A stretch of 64,000 nucleotides of DNA from the NCBI GenBank assembly GCA_947629645.1, contig CANREV010000011.1:1-64000 (forward strand), read 5' to 3'. The notes below the pieces were generated by a model that saw only the letters and a program-made list of their open reading frames with translations, did no database searches and was not told the DNA's origin. This DNA comes from an uncultured Acetatifactor sp. GTDB lineage: Bacteria; Bacillota; Clostridia; Lachnospirales; Lachnospiraceae. Below, piece after piece: positions 34,276 to 43,061 of this stretch; position 1 is the stretch's first letter, and the number at the start of each line of letters is the position of its first letter. The translations under genes and the position numbers were made by a program.

Positions 34276-35576
34276 TATCTTACTGCCTTTCCGGTCTTAT
34301 TTTCCACGATTTCCATCAGACGACCCAGGTAGGACAGGGAACCGAACGCAAGAATCACATCTTCCTTTCCCGCCAGCAGGAAACTCATCTCCACCGCCTC
34401 CTCCAGGCTGTCCACCGCCGTCACCTTAGGATGGACCGCCGCGATTTCCTTCGCGAGCTCGTACGCAGGCAGCGCCCGCGGATTATCGGGCGGAGTCACA
34501 GTGATGATATGATCCGCATAGGAAGCCGTAAGTTTGATGATCTTGTCGTATTCCTTGTCTCCCAATACCCCCATTATATAGATAATTCTTCTATTTGTAA
34601 AATAAAATTCTATGGATTCCGCAAGTCTTTTCGCTGCATCCTCATTATGAGCTCCATCCACAATAAAGTAAGGTTTCCGACAGATCACGGAAAACCGCCC
34701 CGGCCATTTTGTCTCCGCAAGCCCCTGATAAACGGACTTCTCAGGCACAGGATAACCGCATTCCCCCAGCCGGTCCAGCACATCCAGCGCCAAAGCCGCG
34801 TTTTCCGGCTGGAACTTCCCCGCCAGTCCGATCTTGAGTTTTTTCCGTTGTCTGTAATCAAACCGCTGCTTTTCCAATCCGTAACGGATGTTCTTAATAT
34901 TTTTTTTCTCTGTTACCGTCAGCGGGCAATTCCGTTTTCTGGCTGCTTCCGCAATCACTTTTTGCACATCTTCCGGCTGGCGGATACTGACCACACAACT
35001 TCCTGATTTAATGATTCCCGCCTTTTGAAGCGCAATCTCAGACAGAGTATCGCCTAAAAATTTCATGTGGTCCCTGCTGATGGAGGCAAGGACCGCAACT
35101 AACGTATTCTCCACAATGTTCGTGGCATCCAGAAGGCCTCCCATGCCCGTTTCCAGCACCACGATATCGCACTTTTTCTCCAGAAAATAAAGAAATCCCA
35201 GCGCCGTTTCAATCTCAAAGGCCGTTGGATGAGGCAGCCCTTGTGCCGTCATCTCTCCGCAGACATCTGCGATCCGCTCCATTCCCTGGCAAAGCGCTTT
35301 CACAGTAATATTTCTGTCATTGACCTGAATTCTTTCACGATATGTAAAAATAACAGGCGAAATATATCTTCCCACCCGATAACCCGCCGCTTTTAAAACA
35401 GACGCGATATAGGCGCAGACAGACCCCTTTCCATTGGTCCCCGCAACGTGGACAAACTGTAGCTCCTTTTGGGGATCTCCCAACCGCCTGCATAATTCGC
35501 GGATACTGTCAAGCCCCGGAACAATACCGGCCTTTGCCGCTTGTCCGATAAATTCCATAGCATCTTTTTCGTTCAT
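34275..35576 (-). CDS. folC: Folylpolyglutamate/dihydrofolate synthase
   Basis: 433 residues, Mur-ligase fold: P-loop [62 protein letters not shown] region ([12 protein letters not shown]) and [12 protein letters not shown] at the end. It adds glutamates to folates. It is the first gene of the folC-folE-HD-folP-folBK operon; no promoter was recognised with confidence in the 98 bp to the divergent gene. Confidence 0.95.
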   Translation of the reverse strand: MNEKDAMEFIGQAAKAGIVPGLDSIRELCRRLGDPQKELQFVHVAGTNGKGSVCAYIASVLKAAGYRVGRYISPVIFTYRERIQVNDRNITVKALCQGMERIADVCGEMTAQGLPHPTAFEIETALGFLYFLEKKCDIVVLETGMGGLLDATNIVENTLVAVLASISRDHMKFLGDTLSEIALQKAGIIKSGSCVVSIRQPEDVQKVIAEAARKRNCPLTVTEKKNIKNIRYGLEKQRFDYRQRKKLKIGLAGKFQPENAALALDVLDRLGECGYPVPEKSVYQGLAETKWPGRFSVICRKPYFIVDGAHNEDAAKRLAESIEFYFTNRRIIYIMGVLGDKEYDKIIKLTASYADHIITVTPPDNPRALPAYELAKEIAAVHPKVTAVDSLEEAVEMSFLLAGKEDVILAFGSLSYLGRLMEIVENKTGKAVR

Positions 35577-35674
35577 TTTAATCTTACCGTTCTGATATTT
35601 CCTGCCTGGTTAAATTCCGGCTTTTTTTCATAAAAACCATTTGATTGGATATACTAAAGGACATGAAAAATAAC

Positions 35675-36091
35675 ATGAAACACTTTCTCCACAATTTTTT
35701 GATCTGCGGACTTACCGGATGGTGTATGGAAATCCTGTTTACCGCTTTTCATTCCTTCCGCCAACGGGATCTGACACTGAAAGGGAATACGTCTCTGTGG
35801 ATGTTTCCCATCTACGGCTGCGCATCCGCTCTCTCTCCCATTATGAGACTGTTAAGGAAAAAGGCGCTGTTCCTGCGGGGTCTGACTTACATGAGTCTGA
35901 TTTTTTCCGGGGAATACCTGACCGGACGCCTTCTGGAAAAGAGACAGCTGTGTCCTTGGAATTACAGCCGCAGCCGCTGGAACATAAAAAACCTGATCCG
36001 GCTGGACTACGCCCCTTTCTGGTTTGGCGCCGGACTGCTATTTGAAAAAATGCTTAAGGAACCGATGGAAAATGATCGTGCTCCCCTCTGA
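35675..36091 (+). CDS. Putative CmpB-type membrane protein (PF06541-like)
   Basis: About 138 residues with three or four membrane helices. HNFLICGLTGWCMEILFTAF, GNTSLWMFPIYGCAS and CPWNYSRSRWNIKNLIRLDY follow the pattern of the putative ABC-transporter type IV/CmpB family of small Firmicutes membrane proteins, whose function is not established. Starts at 35645 (TTG), 35663 and 35675 (ATG) are all possible; 35675 gives the usual N-terminus and the best distance from AAAGGA (13 nt, long). The stop codon lies inside the first unit of an 18-bp tandem repeat. Confidence 0.6.
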   Translation: MKHFLHNFLICGLTGWCMEILFTAFHSFRQRDLTLKGNTSLWMFPIYGCASALSPIMRLLRKKALFLRGLTYMSLIFSGEYLTGRLLEKRQLCPWNYSRSRWNIKNLIRLDYAPFWFGAGLLFEKMLKEPMENDRAPL

Positions 36092-36182
36092 AATTGTGAT
36101 TCCTTCTGAAATCACGATTTCTTCTGAAATCATGGTCCCGTCTGAAATCATGATCCCGTCTGAAATCATGATCCCGTCTGAA
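36087..36182. repeat. 18-bp tandem repeat, five units plus a partial
   Basis: Units TCTGAAATCATGATCCCG start at 36087, 36105, 36123, 36141, 36159 and (partial) 36177. The two units at 36141 and 36159 are identical; outer ones are diverged. Each unit contains the palindrome TCATGA and an in-frame TGA. The array spans the end of the CmpB-like gene and the space before the convergent gene. Confidence 0.85.
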
Positions 36183-36203
36183 ACAGTCCTCTAAAACAGA
36201 ACT

Positions 36204-36578
36204 TTAATCCACGCCGTCATTGTCCTCAATATCATCGGAGCCGATGTTCAGCATATTTACAGTGCGTCTCTTCAATCGGGCCTCCTCAGACTTCTGCAGG
36301 ATAAATTCCTTTACGGCTTTAGAATTCTTAATGTGCTCCAGTATGAGTCTGGGATGGGTCGTATCCCCCGTAAAACAGGTCACTGTCCCCAGCCCCACAA
36401 TCTTTTCCAAAAAAGACGCGCTGTGCTCTACGTCCTGAACCTTATACATGTAACAGTCGTTTTCCACCGTTTTTAACAGTCCCTCATCTACCGTAATCAT
36501 GTCTTCCTTAATAATGTATTTGGTAAAAGTAAAGGGAAGTCCTAAAAATAACCACCGTTTCTTTTCAATAAATTCCAT
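36204..36578 (-). CDS. Small membrane-associated protein, bacterial PH-like
   Basis: 124 residues from the ATG at 36578, which has GGAGGATATT directly upstream. The frame is open for 102 more codons upstream, but that part is a degenerate repeat encoding Arg/Lys/Gly and lacks a ribosome site. The protein has the feel of a YdbS/bPH_2-like domain: FLGLPFTFTKYIIKEDMITVDEGLLKT, NDCYMYKVQDVEHSASFLEKIVGLGTV, then a helical C-tail of 45 residues with HPRLILEHIKNSKAVKEFIL. Function is unknown; PH-like domains in bacteria often sit at the membrane. Confidence 0.75.
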   Translation of the reverse strand: MEFIEKKRWLFLGLPFTFTKYIIKEDMITVDEGLLKTVENDCYMYKVQDVEHSASFLEKIVGLGTVTCFTGDTTHPRLILEHIKNSKAVKEFILQKSEEARLKRRTVNMLNIGSDDIEDNDGVD

Positions 36579-36590
36579 AATATCCTCCAT

Positions 36591-36822
36591 TCTTCCGTCT
36601 TGAGCCTTCCGCGTCTGATTCTTCCGCCCTGAGCCTTCCGTTCCGACCTTTCCGCGCCTGACCCTTCCGCGTCTGAGCCTTCCGTTCCGACCTTTCCGCG
36701 CCTGACCCTTCCGCCCTGAACCTTCCGTTCCGACCTTTCCGCGCCTGGTCCTTCTGCCTTGAGCCTTTCGTTCCGACCTTTCCGCGTCTGATCCTTCCGC
36801 CTGACCCTTCCGCGTCTGTCGC
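36591..36822. repeat. 15-bp degenerate tandem repeat array in gene leader
   Basis: About 15 units of a 15-bp GC-rich motif (CCTTCCGCGTCTGAG and variants such as CCTTCCGTTCCGACC and TTTCCGCGCCTGACC) with 30-45-bp higher-order periods. It lies just upstream of the PH-like gene start and is open in two minus-strand frames. I treat it as a non-coding leader or spacer array. The rest of the gap 36579-36999 holds the nitroreductase promoter. Confidence 0.8.
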
Positions 36823-36942
36823 GGCAGGCACAGAGCAATCCGCGGTCCCACGCTCCGCATCCCCGCCCGTTTCCCATTCTCCACCTTGAATCATACCAGA
36901 TACCTCTCCAAATGGCAATGGAGATTTTATTTCAGTTTCCCA

Positions 36943-36971
36943 TTGAAACTTAAGATGGGAAGTGGTATCAT
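36943..36971 (+). promoter_or_regulatory. Promoter of the nitroreductase gene
   Basis: -35 TTGAAA (36943-36948), 17-bp spacer, -10 TATCAT (36966-36971), 28 bp before the ATG at 37000. The ribosome site CAGGAGG is at 36985-36991. Confidence 0.6.
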
Positions 36972-36999
36972 AATAAAAATGCTTCAGGAGGTTTTCACA

Positions 37000-37536
37000 A
37001 TGACTGCTAAAGAATGTATTACAGGACGCAGAAGCATCCGAAAATTTACCGGTCAGCCCGTTTCCCATGAAATGCTTTCCCAGATCGTGGAAACGGCTTC
37101 TTTCGCACCCAGCTGGAAAAATACGCAGATCACCCGGTATATTGCGGTGGAAGGCGACAAAAAGGCCGCACTTGCACAGTGCACGAACTGGTCCGGAAAT
37201 ACAAAGATCATGGAGAGCGCTCCCATGGTCATCGCCGTAACTCTGATCAAGGGACGGTGCGGATATGAGCGGGACGGCTCTTTCTCCACTCCAAAGGGCG
37301 ACCACTGGCAGATGTTTGATGTCGGCGCGGCCAGCAAAGCATTCTGTCTGGCAGCCTGGGAACAGGGACTTGGCACCGTGATTATGGGACTGTTTGACGA
37401 GGAAAAGGCGTCCCGTCTGTTAGAACTTCCCGAAGACAGGGAACTGGCGGCTCTTATCGCCATCGGCTACCCCAATGAGGCACCTTCCGCTCCCAGCCGC
37501 AAGGCGGTAACGGATTTATTAACATTTCAGGCATAA
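37000..37536 (+). CDS. Nitroreductase-family flavoprotein
   Basis: 178 residues: CITGRRSIRKFTGQPV (FMN phosphate-binding Arg cluster), ETASFAPSWKNTQITRYI, then DVGAASKAFCLAAWEQGLGTVIMGLFDEEK and a C-terminal GYPNEAPSAPSRK. This is the NfsA/FRP-like nitroreductase fold, usually an FMN NAD(P)H-dependent oxidoreductase acting on nitro compounds, quinones or flavins; the physiological substrate is not readable. Start at 37000 is set by CAGGAGG 8 nt upstream. It is followed by a terminator, so it is monocistronic. Confidence 0.9.
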   Translation: MTAKECITGRRSIRKFTGQPVSHEMLSQIVETASFAPSWKNTQITRYIAVEGDKKAALAQCTNWSGNTKIMESAPMVIAVTLIKGRCGYERDGSFSTPKGDHWQMFDVGAASKAFCLAAWEQGLGTVIMGLFDEEKASRLLELPEDRELAALIAIGYPNEAPSAPSRKAVTDLLTFQA

Positions 37537-37538
37537 TG

Positions 37539-37572
37539 AAAAAGTCGAAGAGTTTTCTCTTCGGCTTTTTTC
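37539..37572 (+). terminator. Rho-independent terminator after the nitroreductase gene
   Basis: GTCGAAGAG and CTCTTCGGC form a 9-bp stem (one G-T pair) around TTTT, flanked by A-run and a TTTTTT tail. It is only 28 bp before the pyrB start, so it could also act as an attenuator for pyrB if readthrough drives it. Confidence 0.85.
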
Positions 37573-37599
37573 TGACAGTTTTATTTACTGGAGGTAAAT

Positions 37600-38511
37600 A
37601 TGCGACACTTGATGAGTCCCCTTGATTTTTCCACGAAAGAGCTGGAGAAACTCTTTGATCTTGCCAATGATATCGAGAAAAATCCCAAAAAATACGAACA
37701 TATCTGCGAAGGCAGGATCCTGGCTACCTGTTTCTATGAACCCAGCACCCGCACGCGCTTAAGCTTTGAATCCGCCATGACGCGCTTAGGCGGCAAAGTG
37801 ATCGGATTTTCCGATGCGGCTTCTTCTTCCGCCTCAAAAGGCGAGAGCGTATCCGATACGATCCGCATCATCTCCTGCTACGCCGACATCTGCGCCATGC
37901 GCCATCCCAAGGAGGGCGCGCCCATGGTAGCCTCCGAGAAATCCCGCATTCCCGTGATCAACGCGGGAGATGGCGGACACCAGCACCCCACCCAGACGCT
38001 TACCGATCTTTTGACCATCCGCAGCCTGAAGGGCAAGCTGGATAATTTTACTATCGGTCTCTGCGGCGATTTAAAATTCGGCCGCACCGTCCATTCCCTG
38101 ATCAACGCTCTGGTGCGCTATTCCAATATCCGTTTTATCTTCATCTCCCCGGAAGAATTGAAAGTGCCGGATTATATCACGGATATGCTGACGGAAAAAC
38201 AGATCCCTTACGAAGAAGTGATACGTCTGGAAGACGTGATGCCCCATCTGGATATCCTCTACATGACAAGGGTCCAGAAAGAACGCTTCTTCAACGAAGA
38301 AGACTATGTCAGATTAAAGGATTTCTACATCCTGGACACCACGAAAATGGCTCTTGCCAAAAAAGATATGCTTGTGCTGCATCCCCTTCCCAGAGTCAAC
38401 GAGATCTCCGTGGAAGTGGACGAAGACCCCAGAGCCGCCTATTTCAAACAGGCCCAGTACGGCGTCTATGTGCGCATGGCGTTGATCCTGACATTGCTGG
38501 AACTAGTGTAA
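37600..38511 (+). CDS. pyrB: Aspartate carbamoyltransferase, catalytic chain
   Basis: 303 residues. Forms carbamoyl-aspartate in pyrimidine synthesis. Motifs: [15 protein letters not shown] (carbamoyl-phosphate site), [55 protein letters not shown] and [11 protein letters not shown]. Ribosome site CTGGAGG precedes the ATG. pyrI follows at 38642, so the enzyme is probably the regulated PyrB6-PyrI6 form. No separate promoter was clear between the terminator and the gene. Confidence 0.97.
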   Translation: MRHLMSPLDFSTKELEKLFDLANDIEKNPKKYEHICEGRILATCFYEPSTRTRLSFESAMTRLGGKVIGFSDAASSSASKGESVSDTIRIISCYADICAMRHPKEGAPMVASEKSRIPVINAGDGGHQHPTQTLTDLLTIRSLKGKLDNFTIGLCGDLKFGRTVHSLINALVRYSNIRFIFISPEELKVPDYITDMLTEKQIPYEEVIRLEDVMPHLDILYMTRVQKERFFNEEDYVRLKDFYILDTTKMALAKKDMLVLHPLPRVNEISVEVDEDPRAAYFKQAQYGVYVRMALILTLLELV

Positions 38512-38641
38512 AGAATGCCAAAAAACGGCATCTTCCCGCGAAAAATTTGTGCCGAAGCGCCACAAACACGCCTTTATCGCAGAACCGGATTTGAGATTCT
38601 GTCCGCGTTTTTGGCGTAAGCGCTTCAGATTGGAGTTTATC

Positions 38642-39076
38642 ATGTTAAATGTAGGAAAAATCGAAGAAGGTTTTGTACTGGATCATATTGCCGCCGGAAA
38701 AAGCCTGTCCCTTTATGAACATCTGCAGTTGGACAAACAGGACTGCACCGTGGCCATCATCAAAAACGCCCGCAGCAACAAAATGGGTAAGAAAGATATT
38801 TTAAAGGTAGAATGCGACATCAACACGCTTGATCTGGATATTCTGGCGTTCATCGACCACAATATCACCGTAAACGTCATAAAAAACGGTGAAATCGTGG
38901 AAAAGAAAGAACTGGTACTTCCCAGACAGATCAAAAACGTGATCCGCTGCCACAATCCCAGATGTATTACTTCCATTGAACAGGAACTTCCGCACATCTT
39001 CTATCTGGCGGATGCCGACAAGGAAATATACCGCTGTAAATACTGCGAGGAAAAATACACAGAGACCGCCAAGTAA
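38642..39076 (+). CDS. pyrI: Aspartate carbamoyltransferase, regulatory chain
   Basis: 144 residues. Nucleotide-binding N-domain (MLNVGKIEEGFVLDHIAAGKS, INTLDLDILAFID) and Zn domain with four Cys: IRCHNPRC and YRCKYCEEKY. The ATG at 38642 follows TTGGAG and gives the normal length; the frame is open 31 codons upstream without a ribosome site. The 130-bp spacer from pyrB has no gene. Allosteric control by nucleotides is known for the family. Confidence 0.96.
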   Translation: MLNVGKIEEGFVLDHIAAGKSLSLYEHLQLDKQDCTVAIIKNARSNKMGKKDILKVECDINTLDLDILAFIDHNITVNVIKNGEIVEKKELVLPRQIKNVIRCHNPRCITSIEQELPHIFYLADADKEIYRCKYCEEKYTETAK

Positions 39077-39090
39077 CTTTGGCGGTCTCT
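39061..39090 (+). terminator. Hairpin at the pyrI stop codon
   Basis: AGAGACCGCCAA and TTGGCGGTCTCT are perfect 12-bp arms overlapping the last pyrI codons and stop. No T-run follows, so it is either a weak terminator or an mRNA end-protecting structure between convergent genes. Confidence 0.55.
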
Positions 39091-39118
39091 GACTGCAGAT
39101 AAAGACCTGGGCATATCT

Positions 39119-40438
39119 CTATTCTATCCTTTCACTCACATAAGTTGAAACTCTGGCCTGAATAATATCCGCCGTCTCCTCCAGACTTTTCGCGCCGTTA
39201 AAATAGTATTCGGCCTCCTCCATGATAATATTATATATTTTCCATTCCGTCTGACTGCTGATCTCCGCCTGTTCCACAATGGAAAGCAGCTGTTCACCCT
39301 GCTCTTGCGTAATGTTGTAAATATCCACAGGGTCTTCTCCCTCAAAGACGATCCGCTGTTTCACCACCGGTTTTTTTACATTGTTTCCGTCCGTTTCATA
39401 TTCCATGTCCATGGCCTTTGTTATCCGCTCATCCAGAACGCTGCGGCAGATTGGAAAACCCGATGGCAATTCGCTCTGTGCGGACTGGCTTAAACACCCG
39501 CTGATAAACTCCCATGCCGCGTCCTTATTTTCACTGCCCGCACTGATCGCGAGAACCGGCCCGCAGGACTCGATTATAGTCCCGTTTATGCCCTCCACCG
39601 GAAAACCAATATAGGTAATTTCCTCATCATCAAAAATATATTCCGCTCTGACGATATCAAAAACAGAAGAAATCCTTACGGGCAAAAGCAGCGCCTTATC
39701 ATCTAAAAAAGTCTGCTTTGTAGAAAAATCATTTGTAATTTCCAAGTGATCCGGAAATCCGTTACAAAATTCCATCACATCGCGGAATTGTTCTCCATTG
39801 AAACTGCATTCTCCGCTTTCCCAGTCAATATAGTGCTCCATACTGCCCGTCAATATCGTCCCAAAAACATCCTTCTTGAACGCGCCGGGATACAGTACTT
39901 TATCATTTCCCTGCTCGCGGAAACATTCCACCATTTCCTGAACCGTCCAGCTGCCGCGCTCCCCCAGATTTTCTTTCCTTCCCACAAAACTTTTCAGTAT
40001 AAATCCAAGGGGCAGGGCATATAACTTCTCCTCGTAGGAAAAAGCCGTCAAAATATTATCAAAATATTTTTCCCGGTATTCCCCGTCCATGTAGGGAAAC
40101 AGATCTTCAGTGTAATCGCCCACAATATCACTTGTAGCATAGTTGCTCCCAAAATCGATCAGATCCGGTCCCTCTCCCGAAACGATTTCCCGCTGCAGCA
40201 GAAATATCCCATCTTCCTCTATATTTTCTGATCTTTCGTACTTTTTTATCTCAATCTGGTGATCGGTATGCGTCTGATTGTAAAGTTCCACCTGTTTTTG
40301 CAGATATTCACTGTCATCAAATACAGCCAGCACCAAAGCAGCGGATTCCTGCGATCTTCCATCGTCTGCCTGACTGCCGCATGCGGTCAGGCACATCGAT
40401 GCGCATAAAAATGCCGCCAGAGTTCTCTTAATCCTCAT
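39119..40438 (-). CDS. Extracellular solute-binding lipoprotein
   Basis: 439 residues. Signal and lipobox MRIKRTLAAFLCASMCLTACGS place it on the outer face of the membrane. The body follows the family 1 sugar-type binding fold: DDSEYLQKQVELYNQTHTDH, GEGPDLIDFGSN, YALPLGFILKSFVG, LPVRISSVFDIV, TYIGFPVEGING, AWEFISGCLSQSAQ. Start at 40438 follows AAGGGG. No permease or ATPase gene is adjacent; instead it is coupled to a second lipoprotein (20-bp gap) with propeller-like strands. It may serve a distant transporter or act as a sensor. Confidence 0.8.
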   Translation of the reverse strand: MRIKRTLAAFLCASMCLTACGSQADDGRSQESAALVLAVFDDSEYLQKQVELYNQTHTDHQIEIKKYERSENIEEDGIFLLQREIVSGEGPDLIDFGSNYATSDIVGDYTEDLFPYMDGEYREKYFDNILTAFSYEEKLYALPLGFILKSFVGRKENLGERGSWTVQEMVECFREQGNDKVLYPGAFKKDVFGTILTGSMEHYIDWESGECSFNGEQFRDVMEFCNGFPDHLEITNDFSTKQTFLDDKALLLPVRISSVFDIVRAEYIFDDEEITYIGFPVEGINGTIIESCGPVLAISAGSENKDAAWEFISGCLSQSAQSELPSGFPICRSVLDERITKAMDMEYETDGNNVKKPVVKQRIVFEGEDPVDIYNITQEQGEQLLSIVEQAEISSQTEWKIYNIIMEEAEYYFNGAKSLEETADIIQARVSTYVSERIE

Positions 40439-40458
40439 ACCGTTTTGCCCCTTATCCG

Positions 40459-41502
40459 CTATTTCCCCGCAGGTACATAATAAAAAACAGTGGTTCCATT
40501 TTCCTGTGACAGGATACATGCGCGCCCGTCCGAAAGGATGCCATAGCCCGCGATCCTGTCATTTGTTACCGGCATTTCCCCTCCCGATACCCTCACTTCA
40601 ATCTCATTGCCATCATAAGCAAAAATTCCGCTGTCCTTATTAAAAAGCAGGATTTCCGAATCCGTACCGGCGTATATTCCGGCGTAACTGGCGTTTGCTT
40701 CCGGCAGTTTCGCGTCACAGATACTAAGTCCATCCTGACTTAAGTCCGCCAGCTTTTTCCCGCCGCCTTCTTCCTCATAAATACAGTAAACATCGCCTGA
40801 TTTTCCCACTCCGATCCCTTCTATCCGGCCATCGCAGGCAACCGTCTTTCCCTGCGCGCCATCCGGAAGAATCTGAATAATCTCCTTCTCGTTTTCAATG
40901 TAATAATTGCCTTCCCGGTCCACAGCAAAACAGAACGGCCTTGTTTGTCGGGAAGAGAATATTCCCGATACGTCTACTTCCTTTTCAAGCTCTCCGCCGC
41001 TGTTTACAACCGTGATACAACTTTTCCCATAATTGATACGATCAAGCAGCTGCCCGTTTAATTCGGCTTTTTCCACACTCATCCATAAAATATGGCATCT
41101 TCCGTTACAATCTACGGCCATATTGAAAGCGCGCATATCCTCATCCATGCCCGGATCAAATTCATGAATAACATTTTCTTCCGCCTGCATATAACCTGAA
41201 AAATAACTGTCATCCTCTTTCATCCCGCAGATATACAACATATTGCCGCCCGCAGCAAACGCTGACTTGATAAAATTCTCGCCCGAATAATTGATGATTG
41301 CGTTTTTATCCGAAACCTCCACAGCTTCCGTACAGGGAACGCTTTTTACTGCTGTCTCTTCACTTTCAGAGGATACGTTTTCCATTTCATCGGTATTGTT
41401 TGCGTTGATGCTTTCCTCCTGCTGTACGGAATCCGCGCAGCCCGTCAGGAAAGTGACCATTACTACAATACAAAAGAGTTTTTTGACAATCCCATGTCCC
41501 AT
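40459..41502 (-). CDS. Lipoprotein with propeller-like repeats
   Basis: 347 residues. Lipobox TFLTGC, a Ser/Glu-rich linker (about 25-55), then repeated strand units: GNMLYICGMKE, DCNGRCHILWMS, DREGNYYIEN, KSGDVYCIYEEE, DSEILLFNKDSG, LSDGRACILSQE, which look like blades of a beta-propeller. Upstream partner of the solute-binding lipoprotein. In some Clostridia a propeller and a binding-protein domain occur in one polypeptide, so this pair may be a split version; that is recollection and inference, not shown here. Confidence 0.7.
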   Translation of the reverse strand: MGHGIVKKLFCIVVMVTFLTGCADSVQQEESINANNTDEMENVSSESEETAVKSVPCTEAVEVSDKNAIINYSGENFIKSAFAAGGNMLYICGMKEDDSYFSGYMQAEENVIHEFDPGMDEDMRAFNMAVDCNGRCHILWMSVEKAELNGQLLDRINYGKSCITVVNSGGELEKEVDVSGIFSSRQTRPFCFAVDREGNYYIENEKEIIQILPDGAQGKTVACDGRIEGIGVGKSGDVYCIYEEEGGGKKLADLSQDGLSICDAKLPEANASYAGIYAGTDSEILLFNKDSGIFAYDGNEIEVRVSGGEMPVTNDRIAGYGILSDGRACILSQENGTTVFYYVPAGK

Positions 41503-41542
41503 AACGCTATTCTCCCTATTCTTCCGCGGTTTATGAAAACGC

Positions 41543-42415
41543 TCAATCTTTATCCAGTTTCACCAGCTCATACTCCCTGACGCCAACGCCCAACGCGGCG
41601 GCAGCCTCTATGGTGTGCACGCCGTTTCTGGACTCGATCCGTTCCAACAAATGATCCCTGCCCGCATCTTCAGACGCATAAACCAGATCGAGACAGGCCT
41701 GATCCAGCGCCACGGGATCCGTGGAGGAAAGGATACCGATATCCGCGATAGCGGGATCTTCCGCTACGGCGCAGCAGTCGCAATCCACAGACATGTTTTT
41801 CATCACATTGACAAAGACGATATTTTCGCCGAAACGGTCTACAATGGTCTTGGCGGCATCCGCCATGGACTCCAGAAAAGAATCGTGATCCGCCGTCCAG
41901 ATCTCTTCCTCTTTTCCCGCGCCGTGGATATATGCCTTGCCGTGAGAGGACGCCAGCCCTATGGAAATATTTTTTAAGGCGCCGCCGAAACCTCCCATGG
42001 GATGCCCCTTAAAGTGAGACAACACTAACATGGAATCATAGTTTTTGATATTGACGCCCACAAAATTCTTCCTGATCCGCCGGCCCTCTGGTAAAGCCAG
42101 TTCTATTTCGCCGTTCTCATCCAGAATATCCACCTTCGCAATATCCGTCCAGCCGTGAAGCTTCATGGTCTCCCAATGTTCTTTCGTGGTATTTCTCCTG
42201 CCCTCATACGCCGTGTTGCACTCTACGATGGTCCCGTGCACATGATCGATCACTGGCTTCATAAATTCGGGGCGCAGGAAATTCTGGTTTCCCACCTCGC
42301 CGGAATGCAGCTTTACCGCTACTTTTCCCGCAAGCTTTACTCCCATGGCTTCATACATTTTAATCATCGCCTGTGGCGTGATCTCTTTCGTAAAATAGAC
42401 TTTCGCTTTTCCCAT
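41543..42415 (-). CDS. DUF362 domain-containing protein
   Basis: 290 residues. DUF362 pattern: KVYFTKEITPQ, KVAVKLHSGEVGNQNFLRPEF, LVLSHFKGHPMGGFGGALKNISIGLAS, and CAVAEDPAIADIGILSSTDPVALDQACLDLV. Many relatives carry two C-terminal ferredoxin clusters; this one ends without them, and only Cys pairs such as DCDCCAV remain. Role is unsettled in the family. Start at 42415 set by AGGAGGTAAAAAA. Neighbours on the same strand are a small membrane protein upstream and lipoproteins downstream. Confidence 0.85.
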   Translation of the reverse strand: MGKAKVYFTKEITPQAMIKMYEAMGVKLAGKVAVKLHSGEVGNQNFLRPEFMKPVIDHVHGTIVECNTAYEGRRNTTKEHWETMKLHGWTDIAKVDILDENGEIELALPEGRRIRKNFVGVNIKNYDSMLVLSHFKGHPMGGFGGALKNISIGLASSHGKAYIHGAGKEEEIWTADHDSFLESMADAAKTIVDRFGENIVFVNVMKNMSVDCDCCAVAEDPAIADIGILSSTDPVALDQACLDLVYASEDAGRDHLLERIESRNGVHTIEAAAALGVGVREYELVKLDKD

Positions 42416-42461
42416 TTTTTTACCTCCTGTCAAAAAATCTTTCAATCCTGTTATATTACCG

Positions 42462-42902
42462 TCACTTTTTCCTGCCCGCGTCTCCTCCGAACAGCGATGT
42501 GAAAGAGCTTAGCTTTTCTCCCAGTTCCTCAAATTTCTCCATCGCATTGTTCAGCTTTTCCAAAGTTTCGGACAATTCCTTTGTATCCAGCCCCTCCAGG
42601 GCCGAGTTAATGGCCTCTAAGTCAAGCTGATTCCACATTTCAGCCGTCTGCTGCCAGTCCGTGCTTTTCAAAATCCCGTTCAGATTCTCCAGGCTCTCGT
42701 TAAGTTCCTCCACATCCATCTCCGCAAAAGCCTCTGCCAAAGGCGCCAGCGTATCCGCCGCCTTTTTTACTTTTCCGGCCAGCAATATCCCGCCCGCCAG
42801 AAGGCAGCACGCAAGGACGCAGGAGATCGTGCAGACGATCCGGGTAAGTTTTAGTTCCCTTACCAGTTTCTGTGTATCCGCCTCTGCTGCCATTTCCCTC
42901 AT
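42462..42902 (-). CDS. Small single-pass membrane protein with amphipathic helices
   Basis: 146 residues. One membrane helix at about 20-40 (IVCTISCVLACCLLAGGILLA), then outside or inside helical repeats of Leu/Glu/Asn: MDVEELNESLENLNGILK, LEAINSALEGLDTKELSETLEKLNNAME, likely a coiled coil. Family not recognised. The ATG at 42902 follows GGAGG by 10 nt; the frame is open for another 42 codons of poor protein-like sequence. It lies between the DUF362 gene and the trpZ-like ATPase on the same strand. Confidence 0.65.
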   Translation of the reverse strand: MREMAAEADTQKLVRELKLTRIVCTISCVLACCLLAGGILLAGKVKKAADTLAPLAEAFAEMDVEELNESLENLNGILKSTDWQQTAEMWNQLDLEAINSALEGLDTKELSETLEKLNNAMEKFEELGEKLSSFTSLFGGDAGRKK

Positions 42903-43061
42903 ATTTCTGTTTCCTCCATTTCCAGATTTCCCCATCCTGCCAGTTTTAATACAGGGCATGACTGTTTCCGGTACCGGCCGCGGGACCGGTCTGTCATCCC
43001 CGCGGGATCCGCCCGGCCAGGGCGGCACTTCCTGCCTTTTGGCGCATATACTCTCAGGCGG

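Noticed and set aside
36579..36884. N-terminal Arg/Gly-rich extension of the PH-like protein
   Set aside because: It is the 15-bp repeat array; a strong ribosome site precedes the internal ATG at 36578, so the extension is probably untranslated.
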